From contig NZ_CP009283.1 of assembly GCF_000758625.1 (NCBI RefSeq), positions 1,561,501 to 1,625,500 of the forward strand: a stretch of DNA of 64,000 nt. The letters are read 5' to 3'. Position numbers and translations under genes: made by a program. Each line of letters begins with the position of its first letter. Position 1 is the stretch's first letter. Positions 1 to 8,390 of the stretch are shown here, one piece after another. The notes under the pieces were generated by a model, which was given only the letters and a program-made list of their open reading frames with translations, was not told the DNA's origin and made no database searches. Origin of the DNA: Paenibacillus sp. FSL R7-0273. GTDB lineage: Bacteria; Bacillota; Bacilli; Paenibacillales; Paenibacillaceae.

Positions 1-42
1 TGGCAGGTGCTCCCTACTTGTCAGGACACGCCGCAGCCCGTC

Positions 43-882
43 TCACCGGTAGCTTGACGGCGTATTGTTTCTGAATTGCTTGAATACCCGGTTGAAGGTC
101 CGGACATTTGTAAACCCGCAGTCCAGGGCGATGTCGATAATCGGCTTGTCGCTGTTCAGCAGCATCTCCTCCGCTTTGTTGACCCGGATGTGATTCAGGT
201 ACGAGATGTAGCTCATGCCGGTGGTGCTTTTGAAGAACCTGGAGAAATAGAACAGGCTCATCTCAGCCCGTCTGGCCGCATCCTCCAGCGTTATAACCTC
301 GGCATAATGGTCTTCCAGGTAATCGAGTACGTTCTGCATCACCTTCATGCTGCTCATCCGCCGCAGGTCTTTTTTCTGATCAGCGGGTTCAGAGGGAAGA
401 TGGCGCAGCAAGAGGCCGCAGAGCTCGTTCAGCTGGCCGGTAATGACCTGCTCGTAATGAGGCAGCTCACCGTTAAGTTCACGCTCCAGCTGAAGCATAA
501 GCCTGGGGATGTCCGCCATCCCGGAGTTCGCCAAGACTGCCTGATCCACGCCGCCTGTGCAGATAAAAGGGTCTATCAGCCGCACCTCCTTCGGCCAGCC
601 GCCGGGGCTTGAGATCAGCTGGGGGTTAAAGATAACCAGCTGGATGACCGATTCCCGGTCCGTGCTGTCGTAATAATGAATGTCCCCGCTGCTGCAAAAG
701 GCCATATCCCCCTTATGGAGCACACGGCTCTCCAGATTAATGCCCACCCGGATAGACCCCTCGCGTACATACACAAACTCCAGATCGGTATGCCAATGTG
801 CCAAAAAATGAATGTTTCTCACCTGCCAGGAGCTGAACGGCAAATGGGAGGGGTACATGCGGTTTTCGTGAAAAGCCTTCAT
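43..882 (-). CDS. AraC-family transcriptional regulator
   Basis: A 279-residue DNA-binding regulator, probably sensing a sugar. The N-terminal half is a cupin-like sensor domain (HWHTDLEFVYV, then LHKGDMAFCSSGDIHYYD around residues 30-75). The last 100 residues form the double helix-turn-helix of the AraC family (ITLEDAARRAEMSLFYFSRFFK, then IIDIALDCGFTNVRTFNRVFK). I chose the ATG at 882 because an AAAGGAG ribosome binding site lies just upstream and the cupin domain begins there; the frame stays open further upstream but runs antisense into the ThuA-like gene. It is divergent from the ThuA-like and oxidoreductase genes, which are its likely targets. The ligand cannot be read from sequence. 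Confidence 0.9.
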   Translation of the reverse strand: MKAFHENRMYPSHLPFSSWQVRNIHFLAHWHTDLEFVYVREGSIRVGINLESRVLHKGDMAFCSSGDIHYYDSTDRESVIQLVIFNPQLISSPGGWPKEVRLIDPFICTGGVDQAVLANSGMADIPRLMLQLERELNGELPHYEQVITGQLNELCGLLLRHLPSEPADQKKDLRRMSSMKVMQNVLDYLEDHYAEVITLEDAARRAEMSLFYFSRFFKSTTGMSYISYLNHIRVNKAEEMLLNSDKPIIDIALDCGFTNVRTFNRVFKQFRNNTPSSYR

Positions 883-1113
883 AAACGGCTCCTTTGTAAG
901 CAGGCACACGAACGGGTGCTGCCGGTAAGATTTTATTAGATAATAGCAAAAAATGACCATACAGACAATGAAAATGACGAGCCGTACGAGAACGCTTGCA
1001 TTACAATGAAAGGGAGCTGATGAGGACAATACGGGTTGAGGCTGAACAGGACTTTTTAACTTCAGGTTCAAACTGTACAACCAACAATAGACATTATAAA
1101 GGAGCATATAAAC

Positions 1114-1773
1114 ATGGCTAAAAAAGCACTGATTGTAAGAGGCGGCTGGGACGGGCATGAGCCGGTGCAGGTATCGGAAATTTTCGCCGGACTGCTGGAG
1201 GCAGAGGGCTTTGAGGTTGAGATTTCCGACACACTGGACAGCTTCAAGGATGAGGAAAAGCTGCTCGGCCTCAGCCTGATCGTGCCAATCTGGACCATGG
1301 GCGAGATCAGCAATGAGCAGCTGCAGCCTGTACTGAAGGCAGTTGCCGCAGGTGTAGGGATCGCCGGCTGTCATGGTGGGATGTGTGACTCGTTCCGCAA
1401 CAGTGTGGAATGGCAATTTATGACCGGATCGCAATGGGTAGCCCATCCGTTTAATGACGGGGTGGATTATGTAGTCAACATGGTGCCGTCCAGCTCCAGT
1501 CCGCTTATCGAGGGAATTAAGGATTTTAAAGTAAAGTCAGAGCAGTATTATCTGCATGTTGATCCGTGCATCAACGTACTGGCGACAACAACGTTTCCAG
1601 TCAGCGAAGGCCCTCATTCCGCCAATGGGGTAATTACCGTGCCGGTTGTGTACACCAAGAAATGGGGCGAAGGCCGCGTATTCTACAACTCGCTCGGTCA
1701 CCATGCGGATATCTTCGACATTCCGGAAGCGAAGGAGCTCATGCGCAGAGGGTTCGTATGGGCGGCGAGATAA
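1114..1773 (+). CDS. ThuA-like domain protein
   Basis: A 219-residue protein of the ThuA (trehalose utilisation) family, which has a class I glutamine-amidotransferase-like flavodoxin fold. Visible features are the N-terminal strand KKALIVRGGWDGHEP, the turn GVGIAGCHGGMCDSF around residue 90, and the C-terminal PVVYTKKWGEGRVFYNSLGHH stretch typical of ThuA proteins. An AAAGGAG site lies 9 bases before the ATG. It is followed by a Gfo/Idh/MocA oxidoreductase, a pairing often seen in sugar-derivative catabolic loci. No enzymatic reaction is securely established for this family; a role in keto-sugar or disaccharide metabolism is inference. Confidence 0.85.
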   Translation: MAKKALIVRGGWDGHEPVQVSEIFAGLLEAEGFEVEISDTLDSFKDEEKLLGLSLIVPIWTMGEISNEQLQPVLKAVAAGVGIAGCHGGMCDSFRNSVEWQFMTGSQWVAHPFNDGVDYVVNMVPSSSSPLIEGIKDFKVKSEQYYLHVDPCINVLATTTFPVSEGPHSANGVITVPVVYTKKWGEGRVFYNSLGHHADIFDIPEAKELMRRGFVWAAR

Positions 1774-1819
1774 AGCTGCAGAGGTGCATTAAACTTAACT
1801 ATGAACAGGTGGGATTGCT

Positions 1820-2923
1820 TTGGATAAGGTAAAAGTCGGGATTGTAGGCTGCGGGAATATAAGCGGGATTTATTTTGAGAATCTGACCAAGTTGTTCGTC
1901 AATACGGAGGTTTATGCCTGCGCGGATGTATTTAAGGAACGGGCAGAGGAAGCTGCGGAGAAATACGGTGTACCGAATGTATGGACTACAGAAGAGCTGC
2001 TCGCTTCGCCGGACATTCAGATTGTCGTCAATTTGACTACGCCAAAGGGGCATTTCGAAGTATGCAAGCAGGCTCTGCTGTCCGGTAAGCATGTCTACGT
2101 CGAGAAGCCGCTGTCGCTTGCGCTTGCGCACGGACAGGAGTTGGTGGAGCTGGCTGCGGAAAAAGGGCTGATGCTCGGCTGTGCCCCGGACACCTTCCTG
2201 GGCGCGGGAATCCAGACCTGCCGCAAGCTGATTGACGACGGCTTTATCGGTGAGCCTGTAGCTGCTTCGGCCTTCATGGTCTGCCACGGGCATGAGAGCT
2301 GGCATCCGGACCCGGAGTTTTATTATCAGGCAGGCGGCGGGCCGATGTTTGATATGGGGCCATATTATCTTTCTGCACTCGTATCGCTGCTGGGTCCGGC
2401 TGTAACGGTTGCGGGCATGACCAAAACCTCCTTTGCCCAGCGGACCATTACCAGTGAAAAGAAATTCGGCAAGCAGATCGATGTGGAGGTGCCGACACAT
2501 GTCGCCGGAACAGTGCAGTTTGCCAGCGGCGCGGTAGCCACCATGGTCACCAGCTTCGACGTATGGGACAGCACGCTGCCCCGAATCGAAATCTATGGCA
2601 CCAGGGGAACATTGATTGTTCCCGACCCCAATACCTTCGGCGGACCGGTTCTGCTGAAGCCGGCGGGCGGCACCGGCTTCATGGAAATCCCGCTGGTGCA
2701 CAATTACGCGGTCAACAGCCGGGGGATCGGCGTAGCGGATATCGCGGACTGCATCACGAGCGGAAACCGTCCGCGTGCAGGCGGCGGGCTGGCCAACCAC
2801 GTGCTGGAGATTATGCACGCCTTCCACACCAGCTCGGATACGAAGCGTTACGCAGAGCTTGCCACCAGCTGCGAGCAGCCAAGACCGCTGCCGCTCGGGC
2901 TGATCAAGGGCTACATTAGCTAG
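1820..2923 (+). CDS. Gfo/Idh/MocA-family oxidoreductase
   Basis: A 367-residue NAD(P)-dependent dehydrogenase of the glucose-fructose oxidoreductase/inositol dehydrogenase family. The N-terminal Rossmann motif GIVGCGNISG is at residues 8-17 and the family EKP signature (HVYVEKPLSLALA) is near residue 95, its Lys being the usual catalytic residue. The C-terminal half is the alpha/beta substrate-binding domain, with a PMFDMGPYYLSAL segment typical of these enzymes. The start is TTG (TTGGATAAG) preceded by AGGTGGG. It lies 46 bases after the ThuA-like gene, probably in one operon, and likely oxidises or reduces a sugar or cyclitol intermediate. Confidence 0.9.
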   Translation: MDKVKVGIVGCGNISGIYFENLTKLFVNTEVYACADVFKERAEEAAEKYGVPNVWTTEELLASPDIQIVVNLTTPKGHFEVCKQALLSGKHVYVEKPLSLALAHGQELVELAAEKGLMLGCAPDTFLGAGIQTCRKLIDDGFIGEPVAASAFMVCHGHESWHPDPEFYYQAGGGPMFDMGPYYLSALVSLLGPAVTVAGMTKTSFAQRTITSEKKFGKQIDVEVPTHVAGTVQFASGAVATMVTSFDVWDSTLPRIEIYGTRGTLIVPDPNTFGGPVLLKPAGGTGFMEIPLVHNYAVNSRGIGVADIADCITSGNRPRAGGGLANHVLEIMHAFHTSSDTKRYAELATSCEQPRPLPLGLIKGYIS

Positions 2924-2940
2924 ATGCTATAAGCTATTGA

Positions 2941-2986
2941 AGATCTTCTCTGCAGCTCCTTTGGGGGCTGCAGGCAGATCTTTTTT
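2941..2986 (+). terminator. Rho-independent terminator after the oxidoreductase
   Basis: Nested inverted repeats AGATCT and CTGCAGC pair with GCTGCAG and AGATCT and are followed by a T run. It ends the ThuA-oxidoreductase unit. Confidence 0.75.
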
Positions 2987-3116
2987 GGCGGCCGGTTTAC
3001 GAACTTTTTTAGCGCATCAGTACATTATCCATAATTTTTGGTGGTAAGTTCTTTAGTTTCTGTATAGGACAGGGCAGCCGAGGCGGGTAAAATGAAGTGG
3101 TCTTGAATTAATTTGA

Positions 3117-3130
3117 TGTAAGCGTTAGTA
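3117..3130 (+). promoter_or_regulatory. Possible cre (CcpA) site upstream of the first GH43 gene
   Basis: TGTAAGCGTTAGTA matches the cre consensus TGWAANCGNTNWCA at 12 of 14 positions and lies about 90 bases before the GH43 start. Carbon catabolite repression would suit this gene, but the assignment rests on a motif match alone. The rest of 2987-3218 shows no gene. Confidence 0.35.
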
Positions 3131-3218
3131 ACAATGTGATGAGATATTCCGCCGATTGACGCAAACAGAGTATTTCCTGGCTTAAAGCCAAACTATAACC
3201 CCAAAGGAGTCAATAATC

Positions 3219-4208
3219 ATGAGCAGCGTTAAACCTAACCAACCGCTAGTAACTCATATTTATACAGCCGATCCGTCCGCCCATGTATTTGAAAATAAAA
3301 TCTACATCTACCCGTCACACGATTTGGACCATGACGGTCCGGATAATGATAACGGCGACCAGTATAAAATGGAGGATTACCATGTGCTGTCGCTGGACAG
3401 CTTCGACTCTCCTGCTGTGGACCATGGCGAAGCGCTGCATCTGAGAGATGTGCCATGGGCTTCAGCCCAGATGTGGGCGCCGGATGCGGCGTATAAGAAC
3501 AACCAGTATTATCTGTATTTTCCGGCACGGGATAAGGACGGAATCTTCCGGATTGGCGTAGCCACCTCGCCGTCTCCGGCCGGACCGTTCAAGGCGGAGC
3601 CTGACTACATTCAAGGCAGCTACAGCATTGACCCTGCTGTGTTAGTGGACGAGGATGACCAGGCTTATATTTACTTCGGCGGACTGTGGGGAGGCCAGCT
3701 GGAGAAATGGCAGACCGGCACCTTCCAGCCGGAGCAGACCGAAGGGCCGCCTGCAGACCAGCCGGCCATCGGACCGCGCGTTGCTAAGCTAAGCGAGGAT
3801 ATGCTCTCTTTTGCAGACGAGCTGCAGGAGATTTCGATCATCGACGAGGAGGGTAATCCGATTACTGCCGGTGACGAGGAGCGGAGATATTTTGAAGGGC
3901 CATGGGTCCACAAATATAACGGCTATTATTACCTGTCCTACTCAACAGGCTCGACCCATAAGCTGGTGTACGGAATCAGCCGCAGCCCGCTTGGACCGTT
4001 CACTTTTAAAGGCACCATTCTTACCCCTGTCATCGGCTGGACCACGCACCATTCCATCGTCCAGTTTGAGGATAAATGGTACCTGTTCTATCACGACAGC
4101 TCTTTGTCGGAAGGTGTGAATCACAAGCGCTGCGTGAAATACACGGAGCTGAAATATAATGAGGACGGTACTATTCAGACGATCGATCCCTACCCGGCCG
4201 CAGAATAA
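3219..4208 (+). CDS. Glycoside hydrolase family 43 enzyme
   Basis: A 329-residue single-domain five-bladed beta-propeller glycosidase, probably acting on arabinose- or xylose-containing oligosaccharides. The expected catalytic residues can be placed: general base D18 (TADPSAHVF), pKa-modulating D138 (SYSIDPAVL) and general acid E226 (FEGPWVHK). There is no signal peptide, so it should be cytoplasmic and act on imported oligosaccharides. The ATG at 3219 follows AAAGGAG at a normal distance. It is a stand-alone unit with its own terminator, upstream of a second GH43 gene. The precise specificity (beta-xylosidase, alpha-arabinofuranosidase or exo-galactanase) cannot be fixed from sequence. Confidence 0.9.
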   Translation: MSSVKPNQPLVTHIYTADPSAHVFENKIYIYPSHDLDHDGPDNDNGDQYKMEDYHVLSLDSFDSPAVDHGEALHLRDVPWASAQMWAPDAAYKNNQYYLYFPARDKDGIFRIGVATSPSPAGPFKAEPDYIQGSYSIDPAVLVDEDDQAYIYFGGLWGGQLEKWQTGTFQPEQTEGPPADQPAIGPRVAKLSEDMLSFADELQEISIIDEEGNPITAGDEERRYFEGPWVHKYNGYYYLSYSTGSTHKLVYGISRSPLGPFTFKGTILTPVIGWTTHHSIVQFEDKWYLFYHDSSLSEGVNHKRCVKYTELKYNEDGTIQTIDPYPAAE

Positions 4209-4230
4209 TAATTAAATACTGTTGCGCCAA

Positions 4231-4272
4231 AAAAAGCACAAGAACCGCAGTTGGAGGCTCTTGTGCTTTTTA
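4231..4272 (+). terminator. Rho-independent terminator after the first GH43 gene
   Basis: A perfect long stem AAAAAGCACAAGA / TCTTGTGCTTTTT, ending in a T-rich tail. Confidence 0.85.
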
Positions 4273-4340
4273 CTGCGTGGCCGCAGATACGCATAAGGTA
4301 TTTTACTGAATATAGCCGGATGTCCGTATCCTCCTAATTG

Positions 4341-4367
4341 ATGACTTGAAACTTAAGGTTTCAAGCC
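4341..4367 (+). promoter_or_regulatory. Putative activator box (copy 1) upstream of the second GH43 gene
   Basis: Contains the perfect inverted repeat CTTGAAAC-TTAAG-GTTTCAAG. The 27-base segment matches 8248-8274 at 22 positions. In both places a -10-like hexamer begins 39 bases after the box starts (TACAAT at 4380; TAAAAT at 8287). Fixed spacing to the promoter is what is expected of an AraC-type activator site. The likely regulator is the AraC protein encoded at 7336-8196. Confidence 0.6.
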
Positions 4368-4424
4368 GCCGCCGCCCGTTACAATAAAAACACAATAACA
4401 AGCAAGTGGACAGGAGTGCAGCCG

Positions 4425-5945
4425 ATGCAATACAGCAACCCCGTAATCCCCGGGTTCCATCCCGATCCCAGCATATGTCGGGTTAATGATGATTATTATT
4501 TGGTTACCAGTACCTTTGAATATTTTCCGGGGGTACCGATTTTCCATAGTAAGGACCTGGTCCATTGGCGGCAGATCGGCCATTGCCTGACCACCCCTGA
4601 GCAGCTGCCGCTGTCGAACGCTTGGAACTCAGGCGGGATATTCGCTCCGACGCTCCGTTATCATGACGGCTGGTTCTATATGGTTACTACCAACGTCAGC
4701 GGGGTCGGTAATTTCTACGTCAAAACCAGGAATCCGGAAGGGCCGTGGTCAGCCCCTGTTCCGGTCAAGCAGGGCGGTATCGACCCTTCCCTCCTGTTCG
4801 ATAATGATGGCCGCGTATACTTCCAGTCGTCGTGCAACGGGACTGAAGGCCATGCTATCTACCAGTGTGAGATTGATATTGAAACCGGAGAGATGCTGAC
4901 GGAAAGCCGGTATATCTGGAAGGGAACCGGGGGTGCTCACCCGGAAGCCCCGCATCTGTACAAGATCGACGGCTGGTATTATCTCATGATCGCAGAAGGC
5001 GGCACCGAATACGGGCATATGGAGACGATTGCGAGAAGCCGGCAGCCATACGGGCCGTTTGAGTCCTGTCCGCACAATCCGGTGCTGACCAACCGGAGTA
5101 TGGACAGCAGCATCCAGGCTACCGGACACGCTGATCTGATTGAGGCGCAAGACGGAAGCTGGTGGGCGGTATGCCTGGGCATCAGGCCGGTTGCCTATCC
5201 GAAGGCTCATCATCTGGGGCGCGAGGTTTATCTGGCTCCTGTTACGTGGACAGAGGAAGGCTGGCCAGTGATCGGCCGGGATACACATATCGATCCGCAG
5301 ATGGATGCACCGGAGCTGCCACAGACTCCTTGGCCGGCATCCCCGGTCAGAGACGATTTCAATGAGAAGCGGCTGGGCTTCGACTGGACCTTTTTGCGCA
5401 ATCCCCTGGAAGACAGCTGGTCCCTGGAGGAGCGCCCGGGGTATCTGGTGCTGCACGGACATGAGACTAACCTGAGTAATGCTGGTGCTCCGGCTTTTGT
5501 CGGCCGCAGACTAAGCCATTTCTCCTGCAGCATCGCGGCGGCGATGGAGTATGAACCGCAGCATGAGGGGGAGGAAGCCGGATTAACGGTCTTCATGAAC
5601 GAAAAGCATCACTATGATATCGCCGTAACATTAGTAGAGGGCCGCAAAAAGGTAGTATTCCGCAAAACCATCGGCTCCCTTCAGACAGAGCAAACCTGGG
5701 ATTGTCCAGAAGGTTCAGTTGAACTGAAGGTCCAGGCTTATCCGAAGAAAATAGTCGCTTCCCTGCAAACAGCACAAGGCAGCACTTTAGACCTTGGCTG
5801 GGGTGAGACGCATCTGCTCAGTACAGAGGTTGCCGGAGGCTTTACCGGCGTATTCATTGCTATGTATGCTGCCGGTTCTGCAGAGGGGCATGCTGCTCCG
5901 GCAGCTTTTGACTGGTTTGATTATGAGCCACAAGTAGAATTATAG
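4425..5945 (+). CDS. Glycoside hydrolase family 43 beta-xylosidase-like enzyme
   Basis: A 506-residue two-domain enzyme resembling non-reducing-end beta-xylosidases/alpha-arabinofuranosidases. The N-terminal propeller begins NPVIPGFHPDPSICRV. Likely catalytic residues are base D14 (FHPDPS), D120 (GGIDPSLLF) and acid E174 (HPEAPHLY). From about residue 320 there is a C-terminal beta-sandwich (concanavalin-like, GH43 C2/DUF1349 type). The ATG at 4425 is preferred over the in-frame GTG at 4416 because the GTG overlaps the CAGGAG ribosome binding site. No signal peptide is present, so the product is cytoplasmic. An activator-like box lies at 4341-4367. Confidence 0.92.
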   Translation: MQYSNPVIPGFHPDPSICRVNDDYYLVTSTFEYFPGVPIFHSKDLVHWRQIGHCLTTPEQLPLSNAWNSGGIFAPTLRYHDGWFYMVTTNVSGVGNFYVKTRNPEGPWSAPVPVKQGGIDPSLLFDNDGRVYFQSSCNGTEGHAIYQCEIDIETGEMLTESRYIWKGTGGAHPEAPHLYKIDGWYYLMIAEGGTEYGHMETIARSRQPYGPFESCPHNPVLTNRSMDSSIQATGHADLIEAQDGSWWAVCLGIRPVAYPKAHHLGREVYLAPVTWTEEGWPVIGRDTHIDPQMDAPELPQTPWPASPVRDDFNEKRLGFDWTFLRNPLEDSWSLEERPGYLVLHGHETNLSNAGAPAFVGRRLSHFSCSIAAAMEYEPQHEGEEAGLTVFMNEKHHYDIAVTLVEGRKKVVFRKTIGSLQTEQTWDCPEGSVELKVQAYPKKIVASLQTAQGSTLDLGWGETHLLSTEVAGGFTGVFIAMYAAGSAEGHAAPAAFDWFDYEPQVEL

Positions 5946-5949
5946 TAGA

Positions 5950-6816
5950 CTATTCAAATTGTAACTGGAGCGAATCACAAACGGGTGTGTAGCCAATCTT
6001 TTGATAGATGCTATTAGATGTGGGATTTGCCAAGTCTGTATATAAGACGCACTTGGTAAATCCTTTTTCCAATGCAAGCAGGCTTATTTGTGCCACAATT
6101 GAAGTAGCGTAGCCCTTGCTGCGCTCATAAGGAGGGGTATATACAAAAGCCACACCAATAGCCGTCTGCATTACCCTTGTATATCCCGCCATAGAAACAG
6201 GTATCCCGTTGTCCTCTAAAATATAGATTTTTTTCGATTTGATCCGGTAAAGGTAAGGGGCCGCCTCTTGCGGGATGGACATTTCTGTTGTGCCGTAAGT
6301 CCCCGCTGCATAGAACGCTTCCGCCCAGTACGGGAAAAAATGAATATCCTTTTTATCAAGCAACCGAACAGTACCAGGCTTTTGAATGTCCGGGTTTACT
6401 GCTGTCAGTTCATAGATGCGTTGGCTCATTGTTGTTTTGAAGGTTATTCCTTTGCGTAAGGTATATTCTTTGGCAAAATATTCAGCCAGCGTTTTTTCGG
6501 TTGTCACACCTGGAATGTCGCGGTCTTTCAGCCCGTCAATCAGGCAGCTTACAGCTTCCAGATTAATGTTGTTATCTGTTGCATAAAGCGTAATATTGTG
6601 CGGCGGCGTCATTATGGCGGTAAGCTGTATGCCCTTGTCATCCGAAATCGTTGCCATAAGCCAGTTTACAGGGTCACGCCAGTCTGTCTTGTCTTTTCCT
6701 TCGTGCCCCATGATGATATTGCCAAGAGGAATCAAATTTTGCGCTTCATGACGCATCAGCACATCATAGGTATCCTTGTAAAACTGATGCACATCCGTAT
6801 ATAACTTGAACTGCAT
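5950..6816 (-). CDS. GNAT-family N-acetyltransferase
   Basis: A 288-residue protein whose C-terminal third is an acetyl-CoA-dependent GNAT fold of the FR47-like type. The acetyl-CoA-binding loop is visible as VYTPPYERSKGYATSIVAQIS around residues 225-245, followed by ANPTSNSIYQKIGYTPVCD. The N-terminal ~150 residues are a variable domain found in large single-copy GNATs. The ATG at 6816 follows AAAGGGTG. It is convergent with the GH43 gene, with only 4 bases between stop codons. The acceptor substrate is unknown and nothing ties it to sugar metabolism. Confidence 0.85.
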   Translation of the reverse strand: MQFKLYTDVHQFYKDTYDVLMRHEAQNLIPLGNIIMGHEGKDKTDWRDPVNWLMATISDDKGIQLTAIMTPPHNITLYATDNNINLEAVSCLIDGLKDRDIPGVTTEKTLAEYFAKEYTLRKGITFKTTMSQRIYELTAVNPDIQKPGTVRLLDKKDIHFFPYWAEAFYAAGTYGTTEMSIPQEAAPYLYRIKSKKIYILEDNGIPVSMAGYTRVMQTAIGVAFVYTPPYERSKGYATSIVAQISLLALEKGFTKCVLYTDLANPTSNSIYQKIGYTPVCDSLQLQFE

Positions 6817-7061
6817 TCCAATTCACCCTTTCTTTGGCTCGACGCTTATTCGGAGTTGCTCTGCGTTACAGAAGTCCAAACGTACTATGGAGTCACGGCG
6901 AATCCCTACTCTATCAATAAAAAAATTAATATCTATATAGAACGTCATTAATAAACTAACAAGCCGTCTCCTGAAAGCGTTGAGCAGCGGATGGATCTCC
7001 CTTGCTAAAGCTCTAACCTTGGTCAGTCGGTTCGGAGCCAAATGAGTTTTAAGTGTAGTTT

Positions 7062-7236
7062 GTGCAATTAAAACAGGGCAATTTAGTAATTTTAAGGAGA
7101 TAACTGTATTCTGTACATCTATTTTTTGCGAAAAAGCCGGTTCGGGGCGTTTTCGGCAAATATAAATGTATAGAGTGCAGTTAAAACCTGCAGCGAAGCT
7201 AATTAGCCTAGTTTAATTGCAGAAAGTACAGTTATT
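7062..7236. repeat. Imperfect intergenic inverted repeat
   Basis: In the gap 6817-7335, TGCAATTAAA and TAACTGTATTC (7062-7111) recur as reverse complements at 7211-7236 (TTTAATTGCAG, GTACAGTTA). A related direct copy GTGCAGTTAAAACCTG lies near 7175, and a GC-rich CCGGTTCGGGG block is in the middle. No convincing coding frame exists here. It may be a dispersed intergenic repeat or a small structured RNA. Confidence 0.4.
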
Positions 7237-7335
7237 TCAACCCGGCTCAAGGACTTTAGCTGTGGAAGTGATAGATTGTCTCCATGAGTTATAAAGGTAA
7301 TTGCGGTTTACATAATAGGAAAAAGTGGCGTATAT

Positions 7336-8196
7336 TCAAGAATTCCCCCTATAAGCCTTCGGCGACACGCCGTAGGCCTTTTTGAATTGGCGGGTCAGAT
7401 AATTGCTGTCATTGAAGCCGCACATATAGGAAATCTCCGTGATGGAATGCCTGCTCCCGCGGAGCAGGGTACAGGCCAGCTCCAGCCGCAGGCGCTGGAT
7501 GTAGGCGATCGGAGTCGTCTGGTAGTAAGCCCGGAAGATGCGGTTCAGATGCCTGACCGAAATCCGCGACTGCGCGGCGATATCCTCCAGTGTAATCTGC
7601 TCACAATAATGATCCTCGATGTAGGAGATGGCGCTGGCCAGATGCATCAGGCTGTTATCCGTTCCGGCCTCCTGATTCTCATAGTGCCTGGACAGATATA
7701 CCACCAGCTCCATGAACCGTGAGGCGAGCATCGTCTGGTAGCCCTGCTGCTTCTCCTCGTATTCTTTGATCATCGCAGCGATGAACGAGGAGATATGCTC
7801 AAGGCTGGCGATTGGCAGATTCAGCTTGCTTTTGAACCCGTTGATGCTGCGGTAAAACGGCTCCAGCACGAACAGCGCCTGATAGCCGTTCAGGGTTCTG
7901 AGGTCCGGGCCTGCGGATTTGAGCATTTCGGCCTTATACATAATGTTGCAGATTTTAAAATCGTACGGGGCCATGTAAGCATGAGGAGTACCGCCGCTGA
8001 TAACGAAGACATTTCCTTTTTTGATGAAGGATTCCTCATCATTGACGACATGGGTGGCATGTCCGTTAAGCACAATAACCAGCTCGGAGAAGTCTGCATG
8101 CTTATGGAGGGAGATGTCTTCCTCATGGCCGCCGTATTGGATAAAGAACGGGAACTGCTCATCTATAGTGAACCAGTTCAAGTAGACATTACTCAC
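7336..8196 (-). CDS. AraC-family transcriptional regulator (RhaS/RhaR-like)
   Basis: A 286-residue regulator with an N-terminal cupin sensor (SLHKHADFSELVIVLNGHATHVV, then GNVFVISGGTPHAY) and a C-terminal double helix-turn-helix (ITLEDIAAQSRISVRHLNRIFR, then SITEISYMCGFNDSNYLTRQFKK). The start is GTG at 8196, 8 bases after GGGAGG. It is divergent from the solute-binding lipoprotein gene, and the likely operator pair at 8248-8274 and 4341-4367 suggests that it activates both that gene and the second GH43 gene. Its inducer is probably a pentose or a pentose-containing oligosaccharide, by inference from the neighbouring GH43 enzymes. Confidence 0.9.
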   Translation of the reverse strand: MSNVYLNWFTIDEQFPFFIQYGGHEEDISLHKHADFSELVIVLNGHATHVVNDEESFIKKGNVFVISGGTPHAYMAPYDFKICNIMYKAEMLKSAGPDLRTLNGYQALFVLEPFYRSINGFKSKLNLPIASLEHISSFIAAMIKEYEEKQQGYQTMLASRFMELVVYLSRHYENQEAGTDNSLMHLASAISYIEDHYCEQITLEDIAAQSRISVRHLNRIFRAYYQTTPIAYIQRLRLELACTLLRGSRHSITEISYMCGFNDSNYLTRQFKKAYGVSPKAYRGNS

Positions 8197-8247
8197 AAGT
8201 GGAACCTCCCGGAAAATACAGCATTCGTGTCTATATAATGCTATTTT

Positions 8248-8274
8248 ATGACCTGAAAATCAAGGTTTCCGGCC
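8248..8274 (+). promoter_or_regulatory. Putative activator box (copy 2) upstream of the binding lipoprotein
   Basis: Matches 4341-4367 at 22 of 27 positions (shared core AAGGTTTC and flanks ATGAC and GCC). The -10-like TAAAAT starts 39 bases downstream of the box start, exactly as in copy 1. It lies between the divergent AraC gene and the binding protein. Confidence 0.6.
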
Positions 8275-8390
8275 AAAGACGCAGAGTAAAATGAGAGCAT
8301 CACCAAGAGCAGCGCTGATAGGCGATAAGGTTTGCAACCGCATTCAAGAAGCTTATGCATCAGATTAGAGCTAAAGGGGGATTTATTAGA

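Noticed and set aside
883..1446. N-terminal extension of the first AraC gene into the ThuA-like gene
   Set aside because: The ribosome binding site and domain start fit the ATG at 882; the extension is antisense to a better gene.
6823..7041. 72-residue minus-strand frame upstream of the GNAT gene
   Set aside because: No ribosome binding site, unusual composition and no recognisable family.
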